Assembly: GCF_027921745.1 (NCBI RefSeq)
Contig: NC_079238.1
Location: forward strand, 2,852,001-2,916,000
Source of the DNA: Schizosaccharomyces osmophilus
Taxonomy: Eukaryota > Ascomycota > Schizosaccharomycetes > Schizosaccharomycetales > Schizosaccharomycetaceae
Direction: 5' to 3'
Length of the DNA stretch: 64,000 nucleotides
Shown here piece after piece: positions 1-10,023 of the stretch (positions are counted from its first letter, which is position 1; each line of letters starts with the position of its first letter). A model generated the notes under the pieces. It had not been told where the DNA came from. It searched no databases and saw nothing but the letters and a program-made list of their open reading frames with translations. The translations under genes were made by a program, and so were the position numbers.

Positions 1-1308
1 GAGCGGATTGCAACCCAAATGGCTAAAGTTCGCGAAAATCGTGGTTTGTCCCCTATGCTTGAGGAACCTGATTTAGACGATATGGACGATTTTGAGACTG
101 ATGATTTTGCACCGGTCGCTGCTAAAAAGTCCGTGGAAAACATTATCCGAGTCACTGAAAAACAACTAAACACATTCTTAGACTACTGTTGGGAAAAGTA
201 CATGCGTGCTAAAGTCGAACCTGGCACAGCCGTGGGAGCTGTCGGGGCACAGTCTATTGGTGAACCTGGTACACAGATGACCCTGAAAACTTTCCATTTC
301 GCTGGTGTTGCTGCCCAGACTACACTTGGTGTACCCCGTATTAAAGAAATTATAAATGCTGCGAAAGCCATTAGTACTCCTATTATCACTGGTCAATTGG
401 TTAGTGCAGATGAACGCTCGGCGCGTGTTGTTAAGGGAAGAATTGAGAAAACATATCTTAAAGAAGTTACTACTTATATGGAAGAAGTTTATGGCCCTAT
501 GTCTGCATATATTGCCATTCAAGTAAATTATACCACTATTTCCAAGCTCCAGTTGGACATTACCTTAGCCGACATAGCAGCTGCTATATGGAGCGATCGA
601 AAGTTGAAGATTCCTTCTCAACAGGTTACCGTAAATAACACGCTTCAACAAATTCATGTTCATACTTCCTCTGAAGGTAAAAGTGGCGAGACTGAACTAT
701 ATTATCGCTTGCAAAATTACAAACGTGCTCTTCCTGATGTGATTGTGGCTGGCGTTCCTGAAATTAATCGTTCAGTCATTAATCAAGAAGATGGGAGGAT
801 TGAACTATTTATGGAGGGTTATGGTTTGCGTGAAGTAATGAATACTGAAGGTATAGTGGGTGATAAGACAACAACAAATCATGTTATGGAAATGAAAGCA
901 GTTTTGGGTATTGAGGCAGCTCGTACTTCAATTATCTCAGAAATTGGTTATACAATGGCTAAGCATGGTCTTACTGTGGATCCTCGCCACATTATGTTAT
1001 TGGGTGATGTTATGACTTGCAAAGGTGAAGTTTTGGGAATTACAAGATTTGGTGTATCCAAAATGAAAGATAGTGTACTAGCTTTGGCTTCATTTGAAAA
1101 AACGACTGATCACTTGTTTGATGCCGCCGCTCGATTTGCTAAGGATTCAATTGAAGGAATTAGCGAGTGTGTTGTATTAGGGAAATTAGCACCGATTGGT
1201 ACAAATGTTTTCCAACTTATTAGAAGGACTGAAGAGGATGAGGAACAGAAGCAAAAGCGTCTTCTGTTTGATACGCCTTCCTTGCCTCAACTGAAAATGG
1301 CTGCTTAA
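1..1308 (+). CDS. rpc1: RNA polymerase III largest subunit, C-terminal part (5' end outside window)
   Basis: This is the C-terminal part of Rpc1/RPC160, the largest subunit of RNA polymerase III, which transcribes tRNA and 5S genes in the nucleus. The frame is already open at base 1 (Glu-Arg-Ile-Ala-Thr-Gln before the first Met at 19), so the gene continues off the left edge. The block EPGTAVGAVGAQSIGEPGTQ followed by MTLKTFHFAGVA is the invariant bridge-helix/trigger-loop region of multisubunit polymerases. Downstream, the GIEAARTSII and HIMLLGDVMT blocks are also conserved in the family. An acidic stretch (EEPDLDDMDDFETDD) precedes the trigger-loop region. The stop TAA ends at 1308. The family assignment is near certain. 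Pol III rather than Pol I or II is chosen from overall resemblance, the absence of a CTD heptad tail and the remembered S. pombe neighbours. Confidence 0.93.
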   Translation, partial: ERIATQMAKVRENRGLSPMLEEPDLDDMDDFETDDFAPVAAKKSVENIIRVTEKQLNTFLDYCWEKYMRAKVEPGTAVGAVGAQSIGEPGTQMTLKTFHFAGVAAQTTLGVPRIKEIINAAKAISTPIITGQLVSADERSARVVKGRIEKTYLKEVTTYMEEVYGPMSAYIAIQVNYTTISKLQLDITLADIAAAIWSDRKLKIPSQQVTVNNTLQQIHVHTSSEGKSGETELYYRLQNYKRALPDVIVAGVPEINRSVINQEDGRIELFMEGYGLREVMNTEGIVGDKTTTNHVMEMKAVLGIEAARTSIISEIGYTMAKHGLTVDPRHIMLLGDVMTCKGEVLGITRFGVSKMKDSVLALASFEKTTDHLFDAAARFAKDSIEGISECVVLGKLAPIGTNVFQLIRRTEEDEEQKQKRLLFDTPSLPQLKMAA

Positions 1309-1632
1309 TTCCTTACCGCTGCATTGTATAATACGAAGGCATTTTAAGGCTTCTAAATATTTGGTTATTAGGGATTTTATATTGGTTTTTTTTTGATTTA
1401 ATAATGATACATAGTAACTTTAGACTCGTTAACATAAATATAAAATAAAAGGATTTCCGGTATTAATTAATACATTAAGAGCTAAGGTAATTTAAAACTC
1501 CAAAACCGTATTATCACGAGGCCAGACGAATAAACGGCCTATGTACTGTACTTTTTTTGTCTGTTGATTAGAATGAAGTTTAATGAACTCGTTAATAAGT
1601 TGAAAACGTCTGCTACATATTAACAGGCAAAA
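1309..1632. other. Convergent intergenic region, nothing recognised
   Basis: This AT-rich 324-base stretch lies between the stop codons of two convergent genes. It should hold their 3' ends. I see no ORF, tRNA or repeat. Confidence 0.6.
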
Positions 1633-2626
1633 TTAAGCAGCGACGTAGTTCGAGTATTTTTCGATTAAATTAGTGCAATACAAAAGCTTTTGAAGGTTGC
1701 ATATCATGGTAACCTGTAGTTTTTCATTCAAATATGTGTCACTAGGGACTTCCATGGAATCCAAAAGTCGACAAGCATGCGAAATGGACGACAAATCCTG
1801 CGGTGAAAATTGCGAGGGATCCTCAAGGCGGTTTATCAAATGTAAAGCACACGACTGAAGCTTTTCAACAGTAAATCTTTGAGAACTTGTATTTATGGAG
1901 TTTTCGTTTTCTGTCGAGTCGAGTTGTGACAAAGTTTGCAAGGCGGAAAAATAACCCGATGGATATTCACTGATTTTAAAAGGAACGCGAACGCAATTTT
2001 CACTGCGAATACTTTGAATGTTGTCAGGGATTTCATAGAACGTTAACTCATTCAAGTTGAAATTAGACGGGAAAAGAAGTAGAAACTTTAACTTCAAAAC
2101 ATTTGAGCTCTATAACGACTGTGTCAGCACAGCCCAATGGTAAGCTGCAACGTAGTCCAGAATTAATCGTTCGGCAAGTTTGGCAAACGTGCTTTAGGCA
2201 ATAATAAAACTTACCTGCTCTAAGAACGATATGACATTGTCATCAAGAGCATCTGCAAACAAAGCGTATCCAATAGGTGATGATCCCAAAAGTTTGCCTA
2301 ACGGGTTAACAAACTGCAACTTGCACTTACAAAGTAGTGTCCATACAGTGTTCGTTCTTCTCTGTAAAAAATGGTACATCTAAACTTCCATTCCTAGACA
2401 ATAACTCCACAGACTCTTGAATGGCAATAGAGAGACCAATTTCATGAGATGAATATAAGCCAGGACTAAGTTTTTTCCCGACAAGTAGTAAAGCTATGTC
2501 GGAAACAGGCACATTGTTGGCTTTATATCTCGAATGTAAAGCAGCTGCTTCGTATAAAACTGTCGATTCTCTATTTAGACATTAGGCTTTGACCATTGAG
2601 CATGCGCATACATACACGTAAATCAT
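1633..2626 (-). CDS. Unrecognised fission-yeast protein, four exons
   Basis: The function is not recognised. My hand-built model is exons 2626-2616, 2570-2347, 2297-2215 and 2109-1633, giving 264 aa. Every junction uses a GTATGT, GTATGG or GTAAGT donor and an AG acceptor preceded by a plausible branch site (CTAAT, TTAAC, CTGAC), and the phase is kept throughout. The first exon would be only 11 nt (Met-Ile-Tyr plus two bases). The protein is soluble-looking, with no signal peptide or membrane segment. The middle contains LLGSSPIGYALFADALDDN and the C-terminal half is Leu-rich and helical. From memory, S. pombe carries an uncharacterised gene (SPBC651.07) at this position beside rpc1, and this is probably its ortholog. 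The existence of a gene is fairly sure; the exact start and the short introns are less so. Confidence 0.6.
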
Positions 2627-2968
2627 AATAAAAAAGAAAACAAAATCATAAAGAACCGTTTGCTTCAACGAGCAATAATTTGTGTAATAAGTACTTGGTA
2701 GAAATATCACGTCCCGTGGTTCAATAGAAGTAACGAAGTAACAGGCATAAATACAGGAAACACTATAAACGTGCAAAGTAAAACAGAAGAAGGAAGGTAA
2801 AATAAATAAAAGGTGAACCAAAGCTTGAATGGAGAAACAAAATGCAAAATCTCCTCAAAAACTACAAGTCCGAAGCCTTGTTTCATGCCCTCGGAAATAT
2901 ATAAACAGTAAAAGATATCAGCCCAGCTAAGAAATAGTCAAGGTGTATTGATAACTCGATCAACAAGA
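2627..2968. other. Intergenic region, nothing recognised
   Basis: This is the promoter side of the unnamed gene at 1633-2626 and the 3' side of the minus-strand gene at 2969-3988. An open frame at 2582-2821 has no ATG except the one used as the start of the former gene. No RNA gene or repeat is visible. Confidence 0.5.
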
Positions 2969-3988
2969 TCACCCAGGCGCATTCCCCAACGCGGGACTGT
3001 TGGGGTAGGTTCTCAGAAGTTTATGCATGCTGGTTTGTGAAATGTTTACTTGTTCCTCTAATTGAGCAGCTTTACCTTGCAATAAGGTAGTCTGCGATTC
3101 CAAACTTTGATTTGACGCATTATAAAGCTCTTGCTCTTCAATTGCAGAAGAGATATTCGACGCTGGGGACGAAGCGGCAGAGCAAGCACTATATGGGATA
3201 GATGAGAAATTCAAAACCATTTCCCGAGAAGTAGCAGAATTGCGAGCGTCCAAAGTGGGAGTAAAAAACCCAGAAGAAGCTGAGGACGAGGCCGAGGACG
3301 AAGATTTCGGTTTTTTTCGAAAAAATCCTTTCTTTTCCTGTGTATGCTCTGGAATATTCGTCGAAGATAAATTCTGGACATTTATTTCCTTTTTTTCAGC
3401 AATTACTCTTTGCAAACATAATATCCGACGCTGGAGGCTCTCCAACTCTGCATATTTTTGTTGCATGTCTATATAAGCGTTGACAAAAGCTTCGTGGAAC
3501 ATTTTCGTCTGCTTTTTGTTGAACCAAGATGTCCATCTTCCAAGGGCATCAGAAGTTAAAGGCTCATCGGCCTGTCCAAGACTGTCATCTCCATGAGCAC
3601 TACTTTCGTTTCCTGATGAAATTGTTGAAAAAGAAACAAATGAATTCCCTCGAAACAGTACTGTTCGGCGAGGCATTTCAAAATTGCACTCCGAAGTGCA
3701 AGAACTTTCCACTGGAATAACTTCCCAAGCTACAAAGCATTCAACAAATGTTGTATGCTCTGCGTAAGTCCAATCTCGATTACCCTTGCGAGGATCCTGG
3801 TTAGTGAAGGTGCAAATCATTGCGTTATGATGTTTTGCAAGTTGCAACATCATCGTTAAAGGATGCGTATTGTTTACGTGTGGGCCTTGAACATGTCGAA
3901 AACAGTACACGCGCTTGAATGAAAATAGAATCGCTCCGTATTGAATTCCGTTAATTTTTCTTGAATTAGTGAGGCTTCGTTTCTTCAT
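2969..3988 (-). CDS. Mug166-like fission-yeast protein, coiled coil in C-terminal half
   Basis: This single-exon model codes for 339 aa from ATG 3988 to TGA 2969. I do not recognise a catalytic family. The N-terminal 120 residues look like a small beta-rich fold (YGAILFSF, RVYCFRHVQG, WTYAEHTTFVECFVAWEV). The centre carries FNKKQTKMFHEAFVNAY and a heptad-like helix (MQQKYAELESLQRRILCLQ). A basic, serine-rich linker (KKGFFRKKPKSSSSASSS) and a second coiled-coil stretch (AAQLEEQVNISQ) follow. From remembered gene order this should match S. pombe mug166 (SPBC651.06), of unknown function. The predicted ATG overlaps the ATG of the divergent vps22 gene, so the real start could be an internal Met such as the Met-Met pair before LQLAKHHN. 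Confidence 0.6.
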   Translation of the reverse strand: MKKRSLTNSRKINGIQYGAILFSFKRVYCFRHVQGPHVNNTHPLTMMLQLAKHHNAMICTFTNQDPRKGNRDWTYAEHTTFVECFVAWEVIPVESSCTSECNFEMPRRTVLFRGNSFVSFSTISSGNESSAHGDDSLGQADEPLTSDALGRWTSWFNKKQTKMFHEAFVNAYIDMQQKYAELESLQRRILCLQRVIAEKKEINVQNLSSTNIPEHTQEKKGFFRKKPKSSSSASSSASSGFFTPTLDARNSATSREMVLNFSSIPYSACSAASSPASNISSAIEEQELYNASNQSLESQTTLLQGKAAQLEEQVNISQTSMHKLLRTYPNSPALGNAPG

Positions 3989-4782
3989 GCACAAAAGAGT
4001 TGGCATTGGTGCGCTAAACAAGGATCCTATCAAACAATATGAGCAAGTAGGCAATGAATTAATAGAGCAGCAGGCTGAAGAGATTGCTTCTCAGTTATCG
4101 ACGTTTCAGGAGGCTCTAAAAAACTTTGCTAAAGAGCATGCTGTTGAAATTCGCAACAATGCTGAATTTCGTAAAACATTTACAAAGTTGTCTCTGAAAA
4201 TTGGCTTAGATCCGCTAGTCAGCGGTTCGAGAGAATCTGCGTGGTCGGCTGTCGGCATGAATGAATTTTATCTACAAGTTGCTGTTCGTGTGGTTGAAGT
4301 TTGCCATGCAACACAACTGGAAAATGGAGGGCTAGTTTCTGGCAGTCGTGTTTGCGAATTTCTGAATGGCGAAAATGAAGCTTCAGGGTATGACTTGCTA
4401 ACGGAAGACGATATCGTTCGCGCCGTATTAGCTTTGAAACCCCTTGGTCCAGGCTGTGATATTGAAGAAATTGCCGGCAAGCGTTATATCAGGTCACTGC
4501 CATTGGAACTTAGCAAAGATCAGAATTTTGTGTTGGAAGCGGTTGAGGTACTTGGTTATGTCACTGCTTCCATACTAAAAGACAACTATGGTTGGGACCG
4601 GGGGCGATGCATCCACGTACTGGTATATTGAAAAAGTTTTACTTCTATTTTGCTAACTTGACATGCAGAATGACTTAGTTTCAAAATCACTTTTATGGGT
4701 TGACAATCAATCTATGGAAACTACCTACTGGGGAGCCAGTACATTACTTGATGAAAAATCAAATCAGATAGTCGAGTGGTAA
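3987..4782 (+). CDS. dot2: ESCRT-II subunit Vps22/Snf8 (EAP30 family, Dot2)
   Basis: This is Vps22, a subunit of ESCRT-II, which sorts ubiquitinated cargo into multivesicular endosomes. The exons are 3987-4622 and 4669-4782, separated by a 46-nt phase-0 intron with a TGCTAACTTG branch site; the product is 249 aa. The start MHKRVGIGAL matches the family start (human MHRRGVGAGA). The family blocks are all present: the N-terminal helix (IEQQAEEIASQLSTF), IGLDPLVSG, VVEVCHAT, the first winged helix (DLLTEDDIVRAVLALKPLG) and the C-terminal winged helix completed by exon 2 (LLWVDNQSMETTYW). An in-frame GTG at 3969 is not used because the family begins at 3987. The remembered S. pombe ortholog is dot2 (SPBC651.05c), also implicated in meiotic spindle-pole regulation. 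The gene diverges from the minus-strand gene with overlapping start codons. Confidence 0.93.
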
Positions 4783-4921
4783 ATTATAATATCTTTTTCT
4801 TATGATGCAGAGGCAGATGCCTTTTTTGTTTTTTTGTTTTTTTTTTTTTTTGAAAAGCAGAAACATAAAAAAATGAGCAACATATGTGATAAAACATGAT
4901 AAAACAGACACACAACAGGGA

Positions 4922-5733
4922 CTATGCTTTCAAAGACTTAGGAACATCAAAGGAAGACGGAGAGAACGGTGTAGTCATAAATACAAAATGAACTGGACGG
5001 TATCCTTGGTTTTGTAATTCGTGTTCCTCGTCATATGGCAGCAGATTAACCTGCTTCTGTGGTATCGGAAGTGTCTTAAGGCTAGTTGCTGAATACGCAC
5101 GAGCAGGATGACCGAAATTATGCCGATTGGAGTATCGTTGAAAAGAAGAAGGGACCCGTTTTTTTCTTTCTTTTTTTCGAGTATTTTTTACATAAACTAA
5201 ATTTACACGAACGTAAGCTTCTACTTGCTCTGTACGCAATGTAAGCGGCAAGATCGTTTCTTGGAGTCCCTCAGTCAAAGCTTCATCCAGAGAAATCTCA
5301 GCTTCACCTACTACATGGGGAATCGTATGACTACGAAATTGAAGACTGACGTTCAAAAGGGAAGAGGAGGTAAGAGTAGTGATGGCAAAGGAAGCTTTGT
5401 TGCTCAGTTTATGTTCGTTGATTCCCATGTGGGAAAGAGGAACACATTTCATAACCCCGGATAAGTTCATAAGGCACTGAAACGGTTTTGTTTCCATGGA
5501 ATGCTTGAAGATTGATTCATACTGGTTACGATATATCAAGCGTTTCCATTGAGGACTCCATTCTTCCCAATTTTCAGGTGTCACATAGATATGCAACCTC
5601 CCGAGTTCTATTGAACTCATCGGTGATTTTGTTTTCGTACTTTTAATCCCTTAACAGTAAATTGATTATGTGGTGACAAAGGAAACAAATAGATATGAGA
5701 CATGACTCTTTACGACTTACCAGCCATCTTCAT
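4922..5733 (-). CDS. Uncharacterised C2-domain-like protein
   Basis: The probable exons are 5733-5721 and 5649-4922, giving 246 aa. The intron has a GTAAGT donor, and its TTAAG acceptor keeps the frame, adding a short N-terminus before Met at 5620, which is the alternative start. The body reads like a C2-type beta sandwich: strand GRLHIYV at the start, later LLNVSLQFRSHTIPH, VVGEAEISLDEAL, and a closing strand EAYVRVNLVYV. After it comes a strongly basic linker (KNTRKKERKKRVPSSF) and a Pro/Gln-rich tail. It lacks an obvious set of calcium-binding aspartates, so a lipid- or protein-binding role is only a guess. From memory, S. pombe has an uncharacterised gene (SPBC651.04) next to dot2. It converges with vps22 at a 139-nt gap containing a T15 run (4837-4851). 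Confidence 0.6.
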
Positions 5734-6740
5734 TTTTGTATGACCAGCAGAGAATGCCTGGTTGTTACCTGGATAAGTAACATTCTGTTTACTAAGGCAT
5801 TAAACCTTTGGTAATTTTTTCTAATTTATTCATTGTTTGATAGAGAAATATGTGACACTTGTTATAAGGATCCGTTATAACCAAAGCATGCCAATTTTAG
5901 GTCTCTCATCTGGGTAAAATATCCAGCACTAGAAAGGATTTTGGTTTTACCCACTGCCATAGGGAATCCGTGTGCTTTTCTTCGTTCCTTTTCCTTGAGT
6001 ATGAATGAAAAAAACTGCTGATTGTGTGTTGGACGTTACCAAACCAGATGAATACTGCCTTTACTGAATCTACGAAACAGATTACAAAATCGCATGCAAG
6101 CACAAATAAACTTTATGTTTCCAATAACATTTTGTTGTTTTTATTTCTTCATCTCTCTACTGTTACAACTACCTATCCCTCTATTCACGATTGCTTCTTA
6201 ATTCTTTATTTATGAATTAGATTTTGATTCAGGAGTAGTATAATGAAAAGTACAAGTTGCGTAGGAACAAGGCCGTACTCAGGGTTACCGGAAACCCACA
6301 AATATATAAATATTTACGAACGATTACTTTCTCCTGATGTGGGTCTTGGAAAAGTGAGGGACTTGGGTTGATTTTGAACACTCAAACTAAATGAGAGTTA
6401 TACGCAGTAATAGACAATAGAAGGTTACCTTGCTAGCTTTACTTTGTGCTTCTCACAAACCGATACGTGAAAAGTGAAAAGAGCAACTAAGGAGAAAAAG
6501 GAATTCTTCAAGACAGCCCAATAAGTTACGATCCCAACTTAACAAAAAACAAAAGGTAATAAGAGTATAAAATCGTTAATTGGCGGTCGGAGTTTGATAA
6601 GACAACCATGCTTTCGACTAGACTGAAGAAATTCGCCGACGTCAAAGGGGAAACCTCTAATAGCTCGCACGGTATAAACAATGCATTCATTTATTATTGG
6701 GAGGCTGCACTGTTAAGAATTAAGCTTTTGTCGTAATGCA
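5734..6740. other. Gene-poor region with one possible micro-ORF
   Basis: No gene is recognised in about 1 kb. There is a perfect 7-bp inverted repeat (ACCCACA/TGTGGGT) around 6295-6350. A 42-codon ORF at 6608-6736 on the plus strand is preceded by a TATAAAA at 6566-6572, but it overlaps the tail of the acetyltransferase relic on the other strand. The rest is AT-rich spacer. Confidence 0.5.
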
Positions 6741-7140
6741 GGCGACCGTGAGCAAGGTTTTTGTCGCCTTAAATCATAAAACCTAAAGACTCGTAAAACC
6801 GGTTCAGGTAAACTTAGGCTCGGATTTTTATGAGTTTTGTTTCAGGATACTTCATTTTATCAGTAGGATGGCTTCTTGAGAAATCCTGCGTCCGTAGCCA
6901 TGTCCTCGAAAATCAGGGGAAATAATGACCCGTCCAATTCGAAACCCATCTGGTTCGCCAATGATTCTAGCATATGAAAGTAGCTTGTCTTTGTCATCTT
7001 TCTGCATCAGGTGGTCATATGCCAAGTCCACTTCGTCAACCTCTTGGTATGCACTTTTATAATTCGACAATAAACATCGCTGTCCTTATATGATAATAGA
7101 AAACAACCCTTTAGAAGTCAATTGATCGAAAGAAAATAAT
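6721..7140 (-). pseudogene. Decayed ElaA-type GNAT N-acetyltransferase
   Basis: This is a broken copy of a GNAT-fold acetyltransferase of the ElaA type. The one long open piece (7070-6852) carries AYQEVDEVDL, then LLSYARIIGEPDG, GRVIISPDFRGHGYG (the acetyl-CoA R/Q-x-x-G-x-G/A loop) and a helix. In E. coli ElaA the matching blocks are CPYQDIDGDDL, LVAYARIL and GRVIVSEALRGEKVG. Upstream, in a different frame, is RTAMFIVE, where ElaA has RCAVFVVE. Downstream, in yet another frame, is FYESLGFM, where ElaA has FYQSFGFI. At least two frame changes and about three in-frame TAA/TGA codons separate these blocks. Intron signals do not account for them. The whole domain is therefore present in order but inactive. 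It is a host-type enzyme gene, so either a lost ancestral gene or an old transfer. I do not know whether an intact copy exists elsewhere. Confidence 0.8.
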
Positions 7141-8303
7141 ATCTTTTGCATCGTAAACGTTCTATCCTACTGAATAGCAAAGATGAACAGATTTCAATTT
7201 CAGAGAAGCGCACATGGCTTACCAGGATCAAGATTCTTTCGTATAACAACGAAGTTCATTCTTTCATTTTACTGATTATTTATATTTTTTAGTTATCAGA
7301 TGATGATAGTAATTCTTAATGTTCACTTAAGGTTACTAGTTTCATTTATATCTCTCTCAAAAGATCATTGGGTTTCTCATTTGTTTCAAAAGCTTTTGCC
7401 GAATGTGACTCTTTATTCATTCTATTGGTATGCCATGAGTAACCTTAGTTGATTGTCAAAGAGCGAAAGTGTTTCTTCTATTTCAATCGTTTGAAAATCC
7501 TTATTTTTCCCAAAAGGTGAAAACTCCACACAGGTGCTGGGCTGGTTTGATTCAATCCAAGTTTATTTGATAGGCTTTACATATTTTCATGCTTTCTTTA
7601 TATATTCACTGAAAATGGTGGTATCCAACGTGAGAATTGAATAGAGTATGTTTATGATTCACTATTGTCTAGTCTTTTTTGGTGATATGCTTTTTTTGAC
7701 AAGGTTGCCTTTTCCTACCTTTGGATCGCTTGGATAAAATCTGCTATTTGTCACCTTTTCTCTTTCATGGAATTCGATTGATTTTTCTGGATTTTGACTA
7801 CTAGGTAGCTTTATTAGCGACTCATCTATCATTTCACTTTATTCTGTGTAGAGAAATATTGTTAGTGGTATTATTGTTGATTCTCACGTATTCTCGCTAC
7901 TCTTTTTTGATAAATGTGGTGAATGCAACTTTTCTCGTTTTCCTTCAATATTTATTTTCATTTACCATTTTCTTATAATAATTGCAATGAACGTCTTATG
8001 CCTACGTTCAAAAATGTAATATATTGTAGTAATGAATCTTTCGTTTGCCATACCCTTCACCTCATACAACATTCAGTCAGTCCACAAATTGTTGGTCAGT
8101 CCACATACTTCCCTTCGCAACAACTCCTTTCATTATCCTTTAAAAGAAATCAAAGTCAAATTTAGGTCTCTCAGTGTTGCTCAAATCGATTCTGTATTTG
8201 TGCAGATTTGTCATCGGTTTGAACATACCCCATAACCAAGCTGAAGATAATATTCCTGAAAAAATTGCACTTCTGGGGAGGTAGCGGTGGACGCATAAAC
8301 GAT
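7141..8303. other. Long AT-rich leader/intergenic region upstream of gyp10
   Basis: About 1.16 kb without a supported gene. Two overlapping ORFs of 67-80 codons (7923-8235) are pyrimidine-rich and show no domain. They probably belong to the untranslated leader of the downstream Rab GAP gene. Confidence 0.5.
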
Positions 8304-9553
8304 ATGAAGAAGAAAGAGCTAAAAAAGCGAAAGGATGATGTGAAGGTCGGCTTGATAAATTTTGACTTGGACAGTTTATCACAATGTGGTAAAACAGGAC
8401 ATGGTTTTCTTATGAAAAGCTATCGAAAGTCAGCTTGTATGTTTAAGCATGAAGAAAACTCTTTTTTTTTATTTTTGACGAAGCTCGATTTTGCTAACGT
8501 ATGGTTTACAGGGACTCTTCTATGTGGGATTTCTTCACAAGACCGGATGGAATGCTTTGCGAAATCAGCCGTTCAATCTTCCTATGCGGACCAAGTCCAA
8601 GTACATTTGGATTCAGAACGTTCGTTTTTTCAGTATAAGCTGAATCCAATTCTGCTTCGAAAACATCGCTCACAGCTGATCAAATTACTAAGCACTATAT
8701 TCAAGCGCTACCCAGAGCTGTGCTACTATCAAGGTCTCCATGATATTGCACAAATTGTGTTGCTTACACTTCCTTACTCTCATGCTCTTCCTTTGATGGA
8801 GCACCTAATGTTTCACCGCCTACGAGGTATGTTACAAACAGCCCTCTTCCACCCTTTTATATGTGTACTAACTTTTTTGTAGACTTTATGCTTCCGACGC
8901 TTGACGCCACGATTAAGCAGCTACACCTCGTTTTGGAAATTATTCGATATCGTGATTTCACGCTCTACGAGTATTTAAAAAAGGCTGATGTACAGTGCTA
9001 TTTCGCACTATCTTGGCTAATTACATGGTTTGCACATGATATTTCTGAAATTTCTGTTGTGGGCAGACTGTTTGATTTCTTTATATCCTCCCATCCATCT
9101 GCGGTTGTGTATACCTGTGCTCAGATTGTTATGGACGATCGAAAGAAAATTTTAGATCTCTCATTGGATAATAATGGAGCGGATATACTCCATACGTATT
9201 TGTGTAAATTACCGTCGAAATGCGATGTTGAACAGCTCATCCAAAATACCTGCGCAACAATGTCAAGTATCGATATCACGTCCTTGCCGTTAGATAAGCT
9301 TAATATATCTCCTTTTAGTTCCCTTCGGAATCAAGGTCCACCTTGGGAATATTCGCACGACAAAAACGGCATGGTCGTATTTCGATTATTACGTGCTGAT
9401 CACCACGACAGTGGCATTTCTAAACAGGATTGGAAATTACCATTGTTTTTTCACGAAAATATCTTTACTGGATGCAATATGATAACAGCAATAACAGTTA
9501 TTGGGGTTGGTATCGTGGCCTCTCAATTAATGCCTAAGTCTTCTGTCAACTAA
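8304..9553 (+). CDS. gyp10: Rab GTPase-activating protein, TBC domain, C-terminal membrane anchor (Gyp10, TBC1D20/Gyp8 type)
   Basis: This GAP accelerates GTP hydrolysis by Rab1/Ypt1-type GTPases at the ER/Golgi. The exons are 8304-8436, 8512-8826 and 8883-9553 (372 aa). Both introns have GTATGT donors and CTAAC branch sites. The first junction rebuilds a Trp codon (RKSAW-TLLCG), the second an Asp codon. The TBC catalytic residues are visible: the arginine finger in HLDSER (Asp78, Arg81) and the glutamine finger in CYYQGLHD (Gln118). The C-terminal IGVGIVASQLM region preceded by a hydrophobic run is a likely tail anchor, as in TBC1D20/Gyp8. An in-frame TTG at 8265 is not a start; ATG 8304 is chosen. 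The remembered S. pombe counterpart is gyp10 (SPBC651.03c). Confidence 0.88.
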
Positions 9554-10023
9554 TAATCGAGGCTTCTTTCCAAACTCAGTTTACTAACATGCGGTTTTTT
9601 TTACATCCGGTCGTTTTATTAATTTATATTCTGCTACTTATTTAATTTGGTTATCTTTTAATTCCGCATTGGATTGATCATAGAATGCTGCCAAATAGCG
9701 TTGGTATTTGCTTTTGTTTCTTTACAGCACCTCTTTTTCTGGAATGGTTTATTGGGGCTTCTCTTTTCTTATTTTTTATTATTATTCTTTTTTCCATTTT
9801 CTATTCTTCGTCCTGGGAATCCATAATGAATAGTGTCCTCGATATCTGTATTAATTTTGCATTAGGATTGCGTTAATCACATAAATATATTCGTTCGAAT
9901 GCCATATGAAAAAGGAGATGAGAGCATACTTTAAAATTGGTATACCAGTGCTTAGTTCAATATTTAATTACTTTCATCACCTAACGCAAAAGTCAATGTA
10001 TATAAAGATCTTTTATAAACTAT
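9554..10023. other. Convergent intergenic region with a small hydrophobic ORF
   Basis: This spacer lies between the gyp10 stop and the stop of the minus-strand amidase gene. An ATG ORF at 9685-9876 would make 63 very hydrophobic residues. It is T-rich and sits in what should be 3' UTR, so I do not call it a gene. Confidence 0.5.

Noticed and set aside
7545-7570. GGTTTGATTCAATCC resembling a tRNA T-arm
   Set aside because: No A box or cloverleaf can be built around it.
8437-8511. Apparent frame break in gyp10
   Set aside because: Explained by a normal intron with GTATGT donor and GCTAAC branch site that restores Trp in the TBC domain.
9685-9876. 63-residue hydrophobic ORF after gyp10
   Set aside because: T-rich DNA gives hydrophobic codons by chance; sits in 3' UTR space between convergent genes.
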